Shown piece after piece: positions 24,901 to 46,504 of a stretch of 64,000 bases of DNA. The stretch covers positions 328,992 to 392,991 of the forward strand of contig RQTK01000103.1 in assembly GCA_003991915.1 (NCBI GenBank), read 5' to 3'. The stretch is from Elysia chlorotica (Eukaryota > Mollusca > Gastropoda > Plakobranchidae). The number at the start of each line of letters is the position of its first letter. Position 1 is the stretch's first letter. The position numbers were made by a program, and so were the translations under genes. Below the pieces are notes generated by a model. The model ran no database searches and was not told the DNA's origin. It saw only the letters and a list, made by a program, of their open reading frames with translations.

Positions 24901-25156
24901 CTATCTGATTTCTTAAATAATCTAAATCTTTATAGTATTTTACAAATGAGATAGGATATATCATACAACTGAGGCAAGAAGTTGGTGTAACTCCATGAGT
25001 GAGATTGGATAGGTATATTTGTAAAATACCTACTTTTAAGTTAGGAAAATTCCTGATTTATTTCCTAATTCAATTTTAACAACAGAGGCTCCTAATAAGA
25101 TGCGCCGCAAGCTATCATGGCTGCCACGACTTTCAAAGCAGATTCCCAAAGATTAA
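17837..25156 (+). CDS. Glutaredoxin-like domain protein, unrecognised family (487 aa)
   Basis: Six exons, 17837-18601, 19602-19835, 22747-22812, 23348-23417, 24434-24691 and 25086-25156, join in frame to 487 residues. An in-frame TAA at 17834 fixes Met1. The N-terminus has a cysteine cluster (CFFCCFCC, 16-23), a possible lipidation or metal site. Residues about 24-255 are low in recognisable domains and contain LLRRRLSL, a basophilic-kinase-like site. A thioredoxin-fold glutaredoxin-like domain spans about 263-355: strand VVLYTSS, then FRCMLVRLLL, EERDVQ, and the cis-proline loop IPQVYMQGLNIGG (Pro323). The usual CPYC/CxxC pair is absent; only Cys283 is nearby. This resembles the GRXCR group, but the cysteine-rich C-terminus of that group is missing. 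Residues 379-487 are a helical domain with a basic tail. A catalytic redox role is doubtful. Start choice and exon order are inferred. Confidence 0.8.
18660..19601. other. Intron 1 of the glutaredoxin-like gene
   Basis: Non-coding. It contains CT-rich tracts (18820-18960) and a (CA)n run at about 18966-18990. The acceptor chosen is the AG at 19600-19601 because it keeps phase 0. The stronger-looking TGCAG at 19562-19566 would put the exon in a frame with an immediate stop. Confidence 0.6.
20900..21165 (-). mobile_element. tRNA-derived SINE (family A), minus strand
   Basis: On the minus strand the head reads TGGCTCAACTGGTAAAGCG (A box) and GGCGGTTCAAATCCCAC (B box), followed by the family body (GCTGAGACAGGAGTCC, TGTGTGGCAGC, GTCAGACGTC). 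It is the best-preserved tRNA-like head of this family here. It has no acceptor-stem pairing, so it is a SINE and not a tRNA gene. It adjoins the 41-bp minisatellite. Confidence 0.75.
21166..22262. repeat. 41-bp minisatellite with repeated AP-1/NF-E2-type sites
   Basis: About 27 units of roughly 41 bp. Early units read GTAGCATGGGGTGAGTCAGC then AGAAGAACTAGCATTGCTCAT. Later ones carry GTAGCACAGG and AGGAGGACTAGCACAG. The sequence TGAGTCAGCA (reverse TGCTGACTCA) is perfect in about 22 units, with single-base variants in the rest. This is the core recognised by AP-1 and by CNC/small-Maf dimers (NF-E2, Nrf-type). It lies in intron 2 of the glutaredoxin-like gene, bracketed by two same-orientation SINE copies. 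Regulatory activity is inference. Confidence 0.9.
22268..22445 (-). mobile_element. SINE family A fragment, minus strand
   Basis: Carries the family body in reverse: AACACTGTACAGGCTATATC, then ACATGCTGCCACACAGAGAC, then the GAGCTGGTCACATTG block. The tRNA-like head is absent. It marks the right edge of the minisatellite. Confidence 0.7.
22900..23347. other. Intron 3 of the glutaredoxin-like gene
   Basis: Very AT-rich intron sequence; no further feature seen. Confidence 0.6.
23418..24433. repeat. Intron 4 with shared interspersed-element fragment (24240-24325)
   Basis: The segment 24240-24325 (CACACCCAGTCACCTGTGGC, AGATTGGCCGTTCGGGCGG) has a related copy at 43528-43612. A second CG-rich block at 24005-24090 (GGGTCAAACTCGGGTAAAAC) looks like a diverged tRNA-like head. 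They are probably pieces of another SINE family. Confidence 0.45.
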
Positions 25157-27630
25157 CCAGAAAACTTGAATTCCTCAAGTCAAGTGCCTGAGAGATAGTT
25201 ATGCATTGTCTTTTTTTTTTTTTTACCAAATTGGACACATGAAATGGTGTTTGACATGCATATAACTTGCATGAATGAATAAAATTGATGCTCTTTTTTA
25301 CTCATATCACCAACCACTTCTGACTGAACAAAGTTACTTAGATGCCAATTTATGATTATAGTCCAGTTTGCTGGTATCTATATGTCATATTGGCAGACTG
25401 CTCACCCCATAGAAGCCAATTACTATTTCGGCTGCTGATATCTACTTACTCAATCTAAACATGTAACTGCATACACCACACAAGAGCCAAAAATGAGTTT
25501 AAACTAAAACATATGATTATTCTAATTACTAATTCTCCATACAAATCATAAGAATTTAATTTTTAACTGAATATAGTTAAATTCTTTAACTCTTAACTGG
25601 TTTCTTAAGAAAGAAGAGCCAACTTGAAGCCTCTTTCTGCAAAAGTAATAAAAATGTGGCTTATCCTACTACAAGTTAAAAGGGACATACTTAGATCAGA
25701 GTATGCAAGAAGAGAAACTAGCGGTAGGCCCAATGATAACAAAATAATCACATAACTGCGAGATTCCCAATCACACACACAGATGCACCCAGTAAGAATA
25801 CATTTTACGAAATATTTTATACACATGCTAAGAGCTTCAGTCAAAAAGGTCAGTATTTTTACCTTAAGTGTAGCATTTGTTACTGTGGGTCGAATTTGTT
25901 CACTAACTGCAACTTTGGTCTGATGCTTTTGTACCTGTAAGCAAGCATATCGTCACGGTGCTATGATTATGGCTTACATGAGACTTATATGCAAGTGATA
26001 TATCATTGTATAGGTGAAAATGAGCTATAACTCTAAAACTCTCTATAACTATAAAAGTTTCAGATCAAAAAGTGCTTTTACTAGGTGTTTCCTTCATCTC
26101 ATTACAATCTTGTGTCCAATAGGAAGCAACATTAAGGAAATAAAAAAGTTTTTTTTTTTTTTTTTCTAAAAAGTAGTAAGAGTGACATGCCGCACAGTGC
26201 CGATATGCTGAACATTATTCCATGTATTTGTAGAACTTGTCAGATCAAGTTAAATCTTTTGATTGTGAGTGTACTGATGAGATCATACATTGCTACAAGC
26301 TTTGCACTAGTAAGTAGAAAATGGTTATTTTCCTCCTATGAGAATTCAAAACATGCAAGGAACTTTGTAACATTGTAAGCTATATCGTACATGTACATAT
26401 ATGAGTTTTGTATGCAAGTTTAGGCTTGACAAAAAATGGTCGGTAACCATACAATTGAGCACCTTAAAGCTTTGAAATCAATTTGAGCATTATATTATCA
26501 ACCATCTAACATAAGAAGAGCTTTGAAAGACTATTGAACTGAAGTATATTTTGAAGCTCATCGCACCTAACACAAAGAGGTTAAAAAATTGGAAATGTGG
26601 TAGCGTGTATTGTATTGTTGAGAAAAGAATGGTGAGGCAACATTGATGCAAGCATCGCCATCAGAAAGAAGTTTCCTCATGGATACGGTTCAATGACTGA
26701 TACTTGCTGTGTTTGAGTTAAGAATTAAATTTTTAATTTGTGTTATCAGAATATGACATTGTATGGATATAAGAGATGGATAATAATTGCTATGATTTTG
26801 TGTTCCTGAATACAAGCAAAATGAATATTGTCTCAAGTTGCACAATGGTGTAATGGCATGTCTAGTGATGTGTATAAGCAGCCCATGCTTCAACCAGTAA
26901 GACAGTAAGACTGTGTAAGTGAATAATCCGTTTCTCATTGTATATTATGTGTTGTATTGATATTGATATGATACTATATAGTGCATTTAGATATGTGTGC
27001 GATGAGGCTGAATGAATGATGAGGATGGTTTTCAAACACTTGCTAAAATAAAGTGAAATTATGAAAAAATTTCAAAGTCCCTTTTTCACTTTTGTGTGTT
27101 GAGAATTTTGTTTTATTCAGCATACAAGTTTGTATTTAATTGTCTGGTACTTTGGGGCATAAAATAGACTATCTTTGTTAGTTTATCAGCATTCTCATGT
27201 ATGTGGACATCAAAAGGTGAGAAAATCAGACAAGAAAGTTTTGAACTTGGGATTTGACTTAAGAGTAAGTTGCTGAAAAAAAGTAATGCACCTGATCATA
27301 ACCCCCAATGTAATCGAAATTTGTGCTGGTTGATTCCAATGCAATTTCATGTGTTTGTTATACGTATAGAATCAGAACACAACAAGCTTGTCCCCACAGT
27401 TTTTCACAGCTGCAAATGGCAAATATGCGGCCGCAAATTTCTGCCTTGTCCGCAAAAAATCAAGAAATTTCCCATTTTGTACCAAATGTAAAAAATAATC
27501 ATGAAAAAAATTAAATTGAAAAACCTGGACATAACAGAACTTCTGTCTACTGTTTAACTTCGAAACCGGCAAGGGACACAGAAAATAGTTCTAAATGTGG
27601 CTGGGTGCATACATTACATGTTTACCACTC
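25157..27630. other. 3' UTR of the glutaredoxin-like gene, then intergenic DNA
   Basis: AATAAA at 25278-25283, 122 nt past the stop, is a good polyadenylation candidate. Beyond it no gene was recognised. Open frames are at most about 82 codons, and one at 27270-27570 is present on both strands without domain content. Confidence 0.5.
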
Positions 27631-27720
27631 AAAAGACAGCATGAAGCTATGAGTGAGTGCTTCATACGTCCATGATAGACAGTCAAATCTTAATCAATAA
27701 AAACAAACTCTCCCAACTGC
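27631..27720. repeat. Direct repeat left of the Harbinger element
   Basis: About 90 bp (AAAAGACAGCATGAAGCTAT through CTCTCCCAACTGC), repeated at 29097-29196 with a small insertion and one early substitution. The pair brackets the Harbinger-type element with 20 and 39 bp of spacing, far longer than a transposon target duplication. Confidence 0.85.
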
Positions 27721-27885
27721 GTGTGTGAGTTTTATTCCACTTAGGCTGATGGGCCATAGAACTTCACGCTACATGCTTCACGCTTCACGCTTCACGCTAC
27801 ACGTTTCATACCCTGGGCCATACAACTTCACGCTATCATGCTACATGCTTCATATTTTGCCAAAAACAGAGGGGTTCTGTTTTAT

Positions 27886-28110
27886 TTTCTCCCAAAATGA
27901 TTCTTCTGACGAAGATGCTCTGATTTTGCTTTTGTTACGAAGGAGACGAAAATGAAAAAGACGAAGCATAATTTGGTGCCGAGAACATTTACTTCTCAGA
28001 CAACCATGGGGAAGGTTTTAGCGTACATTCCTTCATCTTCTTGAGAATCTTGATGAGGAACTCTCTTTCAAGTATGCGAAGATGTCGTACAGTACTTACA
28101 ATTTCATACA
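27886..28110 (+). pseudogene. Harbinger transposase N-terminal remnant
   Basis: One frame reads DSSDEDALILLLLRRRR, stop, KRRSIIWCREHLLL, stop, then TFLHLLENLDEELSFKYAKM. This matches the usual N-terminus of HARBI1-like transposases: a Leu run, an Arg run, W-x-R, then F-x-x-L and DE-x-x-F-x-Y-x-x-M. In-frame stops at about 27953 and 28019, and loss of everything after the SYSTYNF segment, make it non-functional. Confidence 0.65.
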
Positions 28111-28249
28111 CAGAGGAAAATACCAAACTTCAAACAGCGATATGCAAATACTTTATGAACGAATTTTAATTAAAAATAACACGAATTAGTTGTACGTTCT
28201 CAGTGGATTTCACTTAATATAAGAATTACTGGGTTCAGGAGCGCTGTTG

Positions 28250-28535
28250 CTAAACTGTGAGGACATTCTTTGACTGACAGGAGCTCTGCCAGGAACGCAA
28301 GGGGGACTGTTGGGCTTGTCCAGACATCTGATTTTGTGTCAGGTTTTGAAAAGGAATGAGAGTTGTACTACTAGGAGGATGGTAAATGTAGTAGGATTTT
28401 GATGGTGAAGGTGCTGACATTGAACTGCTGAAGGATGATGTATTTGGAGTAATGTCCCTGATGATTTTGCTGAGCGCAAAGTTTTTTAAATAGCTGCAAT
28501 GTTTGCTGGAACTCCTGGAATCGATCACCATCCAG

Positions 28536-28580
<45 letters not shown>

Positions 28581-28840
28581 CGCTCGCTCTCTATCTCTCT
28601 CGCTCTCTCTCTATCTCTACCTCTATCTATGTATCTATCGATCTATCGATCTCTCCCTCTTTCTCTATCGACATATTAATGAACCATGTTTACTTTTGCG
28701 TAGAGTCAAAAGCTTTTTTTAACTCATCCCAAGTTTGAGTTCTCTGGTCTTCACTCTTGTACTTGTAGTCAGGCACACAAGGATGCCAGAGAAGGGACAT
28801 TGCCCTTACCATCTCAATCAAATTATTCCTTGTAATAGTC
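28250..28840 (-). pseudogene. MADF-domain protein gene of the Harbinger element
   Basis: Minus strand. The first part (about 28840-28694) encodes NNLIEMVRAMSLLWHPCVPD, then YKYKSEDQRTQTWDELKKAF, a MADF (Myb/SANT-like) core with the W-HP, DYK and W-E positions. A donor after 28694 joins in phase to an acceptor before 28511, giving a Ser-rich second exon that ends with a stop at 28250. The presumed intron holds a GA/CT microsatellite. An in-frame TAG just upstream of the MADF core and no clear start suggest decay. Such proteins help the transposase bind DNA in this superfamily. Confidence 0.6.
28535..28665. repeat. (CT)n-rich microsatellite
   Basis: CT repeats with interspersed CG, TA and ATCG units inside the Harbinger element. 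Confidence 0.9.
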
Positions 28841-29096
28841 TATGTTCGCCGGGTCCAGACTAGACGTGAAGCAAAAAAGTGAGCATGTACATTTCTCTCT
28901 ACACGCGTGAAGCGTGAAAAGAGAACCATGTAGCATGAAGTGAGTTATATGGCCCAGCATAAAAGAGACAAAGAGTATCCACATTAAAATACACGTATAA
29001 AACGTGTAGCGTGAAGCGTGAAAAAAAAGCGTGAAGTTCTATGGCCCATCAGCCTAACAGTACTATTTTGTAAATTACCCCACGTCGCCTTTGTCT

Positions 29097-29196
29097 AAAA
29101 GACAGCGTGAAGCTATGAGTGAGTGCTTCATACGTCCATGATAGACAGTCAAATCTTTTTCCCTAGAAAAAAATAAAAACAAACTCTCCCAACTGC
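29097..29196. repeat. Direct repeat right of the Harbinger element
   Basis: Second copy of 27631-27720. It reads AAAAGACAGCGTGAAGCTAT and ends CTCTCCCAACTGC, with about 10 extra bases in an A/T run near its middle. Confidence 0.85.
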
Positions 29197-30124
29197 TTCT
29201 TCTCTCGCTAATTCGGCCGGTTTTCTTCTCTCTCTCTCTCACTCGCTGGCTACTTTCAGCTACCTCATCTTTCTCTCCTAAATATCTCTTGTCTTTCTTT
29301 CTCGTTTTCCATTCTCTTTACCCAATTTTCCTACTTTCCGTTTCTTTTTTCTCTTTCCCTCTCACTCTCGGTTGTCTTGAAAAAAACTTAGTCTTATCCT
29401 CCTTTACTCTTTCTCTAGATGGTTTCAATAGGACTCACATTTTCCCCCCATCTGGGAAGTGGGGTGTCTATCAAATTTTTTGTTTAAAAGTAATCGTACG
29501 TCGGGGAGTAATTTTCGACCCAGGTGCCAGTTATTCTGTTAAACTATAATTGTAGTTGGAATTTATTTTTGAAACTTCACATATTTATCAGTCATTCATT
29601 CCTCCAAATGATTCTGTTTGACAGAAAAAGGATATACATGTATACCATATTATGTATGATAATCACCTGTGGCTAAGTTTTTTTTCTTTACTTATTTTAT
29701 TTCACTTTTTGTTCGTTGATTCCCATCCCGTCCACAATATAGCCTATACAGTGCTGATGTTGGATGTTAAACCAACTCAACAACAACAGTTGATTCCCAT
29801 ACTTTGGTTTGTGTTGTTTCCTGGATCTTTTGAAAATAAAAAATATATTTCCATCCTTTTTTTTCTTTAAGGAATTTTTTAAAATTTCACTTGTACAGAC
29901 TCAAGGAACTGAGCAAACAACCTAATTTGCCTAATATGTACCAGTAAAACTGGTAGCTTTTCCTCGACATTAGTATGCATAATTTGGATTTTAACTGAGC
30001 TAAATTCAAGTCAACTCAATGTAGGTGCTACTCAAACCAATGACATAAAAAGTTACGACTTAATATAATAAAACCAATACAGTACTACTCAGACATAACA
30101 AACTCACTCGTTTTTTTTTTTTTT
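29197..30124. other. Intergenic, with SINE family A 3' fragment at 29725-29800
   Basis: CT-rich sequence at 29205-29370. 29725-29800 on the plus strand holds only the SINE 3' body (CGTCCACAATATAGCCTATA, CAGTGCTGATGTTGGATGTT). No gene was recognised. Confidence 0.6.
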
Positions 30125-30940
30125 AGTATTGTTAGCAGGGCTACCTGATTATAAATTGAATAAAATCCAAGATTCAAAACAATGCAGTTAAACTTGTCAA
30201 AAGGTAACACATCACACCCTTATCTAAAGATCTTTGGCTTCCTGTCAGCTCTAGGATAAATTATAAATTAGCTTATATTCTCATTCAGTGCCAACATGTG
30301 TCCGACTTTCCAGAATATTTAAAAGATTTAGTTATACCCTACACACCATCTAGAGACTTATGCTCAGCTGGCAAGAACCTCCTGGTAAAACCAAGATACA
30401 TGTACAACATAAAAAATTTCGGACTAAGACTAAGAGTAAGAACCTTTTCTTTCCATAACGCAAACCTTTGGAATAACCTTACTGATGAAATGAATAATGT
30501 TTATACATTAACACTCTTCAAATCTGAACTAAAAACCCATCTTTTATAGTCCCATTTTTAAATTCAAATTCAAACGAATTGACTATGATGCTGTAACATA
30601 ACTTAGCCGGCTATTAGTTTTACCTCGTACGCTGTTCTTCCTCTTTGGCTATTCTCATTTTACACGAGCATTAGCACTTTTCTTTCAACCATTTCTGATC
30701 CTCTGTGATAGATCTATATTAAATGTTTAATAAGATGAATGAGTTTAAAATATCCTTGTTTCTTAAGTTTTAATAACATGTGTTGATAACAATTATTTGT
30801 GTATGCAAATGCTTCTACATGACTCTATATAATATTGAACACTTAAATGATTGTGCTTAAAATGTTGTCAAGTGCTTTGAGCTTTGCAAAGGGAAAGCGC
30901 TCAATAAATAAATATTATTATTATTATTATTAGTATTAAA
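30125..30940 (+). mobile_element. 5'-truncated non-LTR retrotransposon (CR1/Jockey-like 3' end)
   Basis: The translation carries the C-terminal part of a LINE reverse-transcriptase protein: LWLPVSSRINYKLAYILIQC, then the SRDL-CSAGKNLLVKPR block, then FSFHNANLWNNLTDEM and LFKSELKTHLL followed by a stop at 30547-30549. Upstream homology (KVTHHTLISKDLWLP) continues in frame but with a stop before it. The untranslated end finishes with AAGCGCTCAATAAATAAATA and an ATT run, typical of this class. It is a dead insertion. Confidence 0.8.
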
Positions 30941-33146
30941 AGATTGTTGAATGCAAGATTTGTTGAAGTCGCATGTGGTTTAGTGTTGTTAATTTAGTAC
31001 CAACACTACTTAATGTCAGTCATGGCTTGTTACATTGTTATTCTTCAGGTACGAGCAGATAGATTTGTGGTCTAATTTTTATCTAGATTAAGTCACAGTG
31101 CCTTGTATGCAACTATTTAAGCTTAATAATCGGAGATTTTGTTTATTCATTGAATGTAGGGTGTTCTTTTAAGACATTAGCAATACTGGGAATTGAAAAT
31201 TTCGATTTCAGAGGCCGGGGTCCAGGGATACATTAGTCTTAGAGCTTTATTTCACGGCTTTCAAGAGCATGAAAAAGAATTTTAAAAAAGGACTGAGGCG
31301 TAAACTAGTATTTAACAATAACAGACAACCTGATGCTACTTCAAACTTTTATTCCATACATAATATCAACCTTAAAAAAAAAAAAGAGCAATTGTCAACT
31401 GCATTTGCAACAAGCACCAAATTCCCTCAACCCGACAGATGCACATAGAAGGACAGGCAAACAGAGAAACACGCATCAGGTTCAGACACATGACTTAAGA
31501 CCTCAAAGTCAAACACAAGTTAATGAAACAACAGAGATTTATTTTAAAATGGTGAAAAATTCTAGAGAATGAGGAAGTGTATTAACTTTGCATCTCTGTC
31601 AAGCCAGCTAGTCGCGTTCTTTTTACAATTTCTATTTACATTTTCTACTAATCATGTTGAAGAAATAATCCAGAACATAAACCAAAGTCGTCCATGATGG
31701 CCTAGGCTCTAGATTTCATCTGAATCTAAAGAAAGGAAATGACCACAGGCATAATCATGCAAAGTGAAAGGGGGAAATATCCTAAATGAGATGCTAACCT
31801 TATCACTTGGTGATCAATAATTTAATATTCAGTAAATGTACATAGTTAAAAAGAAAATGCATCATAGGAGAAAAGAAAGAAAGGGATGTTCATACATATG
31901 TTTTGGTTTATAAATTATATAATCAAGGAAAATTCCATACTAAAAGTGAAAGATGTAGACTGCAGTGATATGGACAGTAAAATAAGTAATTTTTCTCATT
32001 GAAACCAGATAAAGGTAGAGGTCAACCAAAAAGTGACAATATATATTTCAGAAAAACAAGTCGTAATTCTTGCAGTTTCTCCATTGTTTATAATTTCATT
32101 GAGCATTAAATACAATTGATCATATTGATGCTAATAAAGAAAATAAACTATATATCTTCTCCTTTTAGAAGTATTTGCATGCGTTAGACAGTGCCATTAT
32201 CACTATCAGGTTCTGTGTGCAGTTTTATACTATTTCATCTCATTGTTGACAACAGTGAAATAATTTCAAAAGTCATTACGACTAGCTGTGCTGGTATGAG
32301 TCTTGATTTTCTCTGACAATTTCTCGTTCGTTTTTGTAACAGTTGTTTGTGATAAATAAAACGACAAACATTCCTGTTTTAAATGACAAATTTCTGCCAT
32401 TCAAAAATTGCAAAAACAAAAAAACAATGAATTTTAGCAGGCCAACACAGAACCTTCTCAGTGATTTCATCATTACACTGTCAAACAGCTACTTTGCACC
32501 ACATGAATGAAAAAAGAAGTATGTACTTCAATGAAAGCATTTTTTTCTACAAGAAAATTTTAAAAAGCAAACGCCAGATAAAACAATGTGAGGCATAGTG
32601 ATCTATGATGGTAAAAAAAACATGGGCCTTCAGGCAAACTGCCAAGTAGTCTTTTTAAAAGAAGAAAAAATGAAGCATGATCATGTGTAAGTGCGTAGTA
32701 TGTGAAATATTGTTTAAGCATATAAAATTTCATTGCTAAAAAATCCTTTAAGACTTTATATACATCCCATCTAGCAGATCTTTGCAAACAAACCACATGT
32801 GTTTATATAAGAAAGGAGATTTCAATTTGTTTTCTTTGTTATTGTTTTTTTTTGTGTATGTTTTTTTGTGTGTAGAATTCCCCAGAGTTTTGCATTTTAA
32901 GTAAAGACATTGATCAATGACTGATTTATCTTTAAAAAATTTAAAAAAACCTGCTAAGGCAGTCTTAAGTGTTATTTTAAAAATATATTTACAGACCTGA
33001 TTTTTAAATCCTAACATTAAATGGTAAAGCACTGAAAATTTGTATCTTTCACTTTCAGATCAATGTTTTTCAGCTGCATGTTCAGAAACATCACTGCTTT
33101 CACTTGAATAACCAAAGGCTCTAACACATCTTAACTACGGTACTCT
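30941..33146 (-). other. Intergenic DNA and probable long 3' UTR of Abi
   Basis: No gene recognised. Minus-strand AATAAA (plus TTTATT at about 31348-31354) is a plausible end of the Abi transcript, which would give a UTR of about 1.8 kb. Nearer candidates also exist. Open frames here are under 100 codons and unsupported. Confidence 0.4.
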
Positions 33147-44038
<10,892 letters not shown>

Positions 44039-44300
44039 GGTCGCTGAATTAAAACAAGCTACCCGGAAACAGAGTTAATGTTTTATTTCATCTTGGGTCT
44101 CACTCTCATGTCTGATTTTGTTGTTCTTTTTTCCTCTTCCTTAATGAACCGGAAGTAGATCTCTATTAGTTGCGGAGCTGAACGATTATATTCCGATCAT
44201 TTCCATGGAGCTATACTCGTTCGTGAGTTAGAGGAAGCGCGGCTCTTTATTGGTTTCAGGCGGACATATAAAAATGTGGGGCAAGCGCCAAGTTAAGGGC
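44039..44300 (-). promoter_or_regulatory. Probable Abi promoter with ETS-type site
   Basis: AACCGGAAGT at 44147-44156 is a good ETS/GABP site, and ACCCGGAAAC lies at 44061-44070. Both are within 120 nt upstream of the Abi start codon, and local CG content is raised up to about 44290. ETS sites at this distance are common in TATA-less housekeeping promoters. Confidence 0.45.
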
Positions 44301-44740
44301 ATCGGATGAACGCTTGTTATGTACAGTAAATTATTTTATGAAGGTTGCTGTATGTATATGCAAGCATATGCGCATCACTGACTGAAATAGCATAAGCCAT
44401 ATTATACAAACGCTAATCATGGCTATAATAAAATTAAACAGTTCCGCTTCCTTTAAAAATAAACTCTATGCAGCTGTGAAATCATGAAAGCAAAACACAG
44501 ACTTACAACATAAACTCCTTCAAGGGCTATTCTAAACAGATACATATCGAATAGAAAATGGGTGGATAGTAGAGATGATAATGGCAGTTACAAGAATCAC
44601 TATCAGTGACCTTTTAAGTCGTATAAAGAATGGCCTTTTCTCCACTTCTACTGTATCTGATCGTGCAGCTCTTTCTCTGCGTGGCTTTCGCTAATACAGT
44701 GTCCTTGCATTCAGACATATATATCTCTCTTTTTCTCCTA
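44301..44740. other. Spacer between Abi and PWP2
   Basis: Unique sequence without recognised gene; leads into the microsatellite tract. Confidence 0.5.
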
Positions 44741-44765
44741 TACTGCATTTATCCATACATCTATC

Positions 44766-44990
<225 letters not shown>

Positions 44991-45169
44991 GTGCTTCCGA
45001 TTTCGTGCACTGTTTTATCTCTCTTTATCTTTCCCTTCTATTTCCTCTCTGACTTTCTCTTAAACATCTTGTTTATATCGCTCCCGTATGAATTTTTAAT
45101 ATCTCTACTGTCTCTCCCCCTCTTTCTCTAATCTCTAACTGTCTCTCCATATCTATCTCTCTGCTTCAC

Positions 45170-45345
<176 letters not shown>

Positions 45346-45849
45346 TTTATTTTCAAATTTCACATTGTCACTTCCATTGAGCTGATCTTGCCAATATTAC
45401 ACCAGTTTAATTTTTTTAAGAAGTATAGAATTTGATTTTAAACACACGTGGTAGAATGCAAAAACAAGATGTATCTTACACCTCATTCCAACAATATAAG
45501 AATATAAAGAAGGTTTACGACGAGACGTAAGCTACGTCATATTTGTGCATATTCTACCCATGGTCTAGGTATTCAATTGTTATTTTTAAATGGTACAGTG
45601 ACATAGACATTTTTGAAAGGAAACACTTGTGGACTCGAATAGCCTATCATATCTGAAGGAGCCAAACAAGTATTACACGTCTAAACAACGACAAAGCATG
45701 TGGCGAAGATGGAATAGCAATATAACTTCTCAAGTATGGCGCTGAAACACTATCGAAGTCTTGTGCATTATATTTATACAAGTTTCTCTCACAGCGAAAA
45801 ACTTAACAGAACATTCGGTACCAGCCAATGATGCCATGATCTACCAGTA

Positions 45850-45966
45850 CAATAATAACAACAACAACAACAACAACACCAACAACAACAACAGCAACTA
45901 CTACTACTACTACTTCTACTACTACTTCTACTACTACCACTGCCACTGCCACTACTTACACTACTA

Positions 45967-46029
<63 letters not shown>

Positions 46030-46125
46030 GCTACTGTTATTGCTACTGCTGCTGCCTAATACTAATACTACTACTACTACTACTTACACTACTAACGCTA
46101 CCACCACCACTACTACGACGACTAT
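45850..46125. repeat. (ACA)n and (CTA)n trinucleotide tract
   Basis: ACA units (45852-45890), then long CTA/ACT runs with CCA and CTG interruptions up to about 46125. Confidence 0.95.
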
Positions 46126-46504
46126 CTTAAAGTTTATTAGTACATGTTTGCCGTGACATAATTTTCTTTAGACTCAGTCTCCTGTAGTTTTTGGAACTCC
46201 GTGGCTTTAAAGATGTTTAAAAATATGGATTAAGCCGAAGGAATGATTTAACGAAACGTAACATTCTTCAAAACAAAAGTCGCGTGTAAAAAAATAATTA
46301 GACCTAGATCTAGATCTTGATCAATGGGAACCCGATCAATGTCTAGATTTACTCTTTAGATTTAGATATCTAGAACCTACTTTAGATCTTTATATTATAA
46401 CTCACGTTTAGCACCATGACATTAGGTCTGGACTAGAGTCTTTGATAATTATTTGTATTTTATTGATAGATCTAGATTCTAGATCTAGAACCCGATGTTC
46501 AAGT

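Larger units (their letters stand above)
27741..29057. mobile_element. Internally deleted PIF/Harbinger-type DNA transposon
   Basis: Ends are inverted: 27741 onwards reads TTAGGCTGATGGGCCATAGA, and the complement of 29038-29057 reads the same. The inverted repeat extends over tens of bases with iterated CTTCACGCTT words. TTA at one side and TAA at the other fit the TWA target preference of this superfamily, though they are not identical. Inside are a transposase N-terminal remnant on the plus strand and a MADF-type gene on the minus strand, which is the two-gene arrangement of PIF/Harbinger elements. The catalytic DDE core is missing. Confidence 0.75.

Noticed and set aside
30298..30549. 83-codon ORF as a host gene
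   Set aside because: Its sequence is the C-terminal tail of a LINE protein and the element end follows directly.
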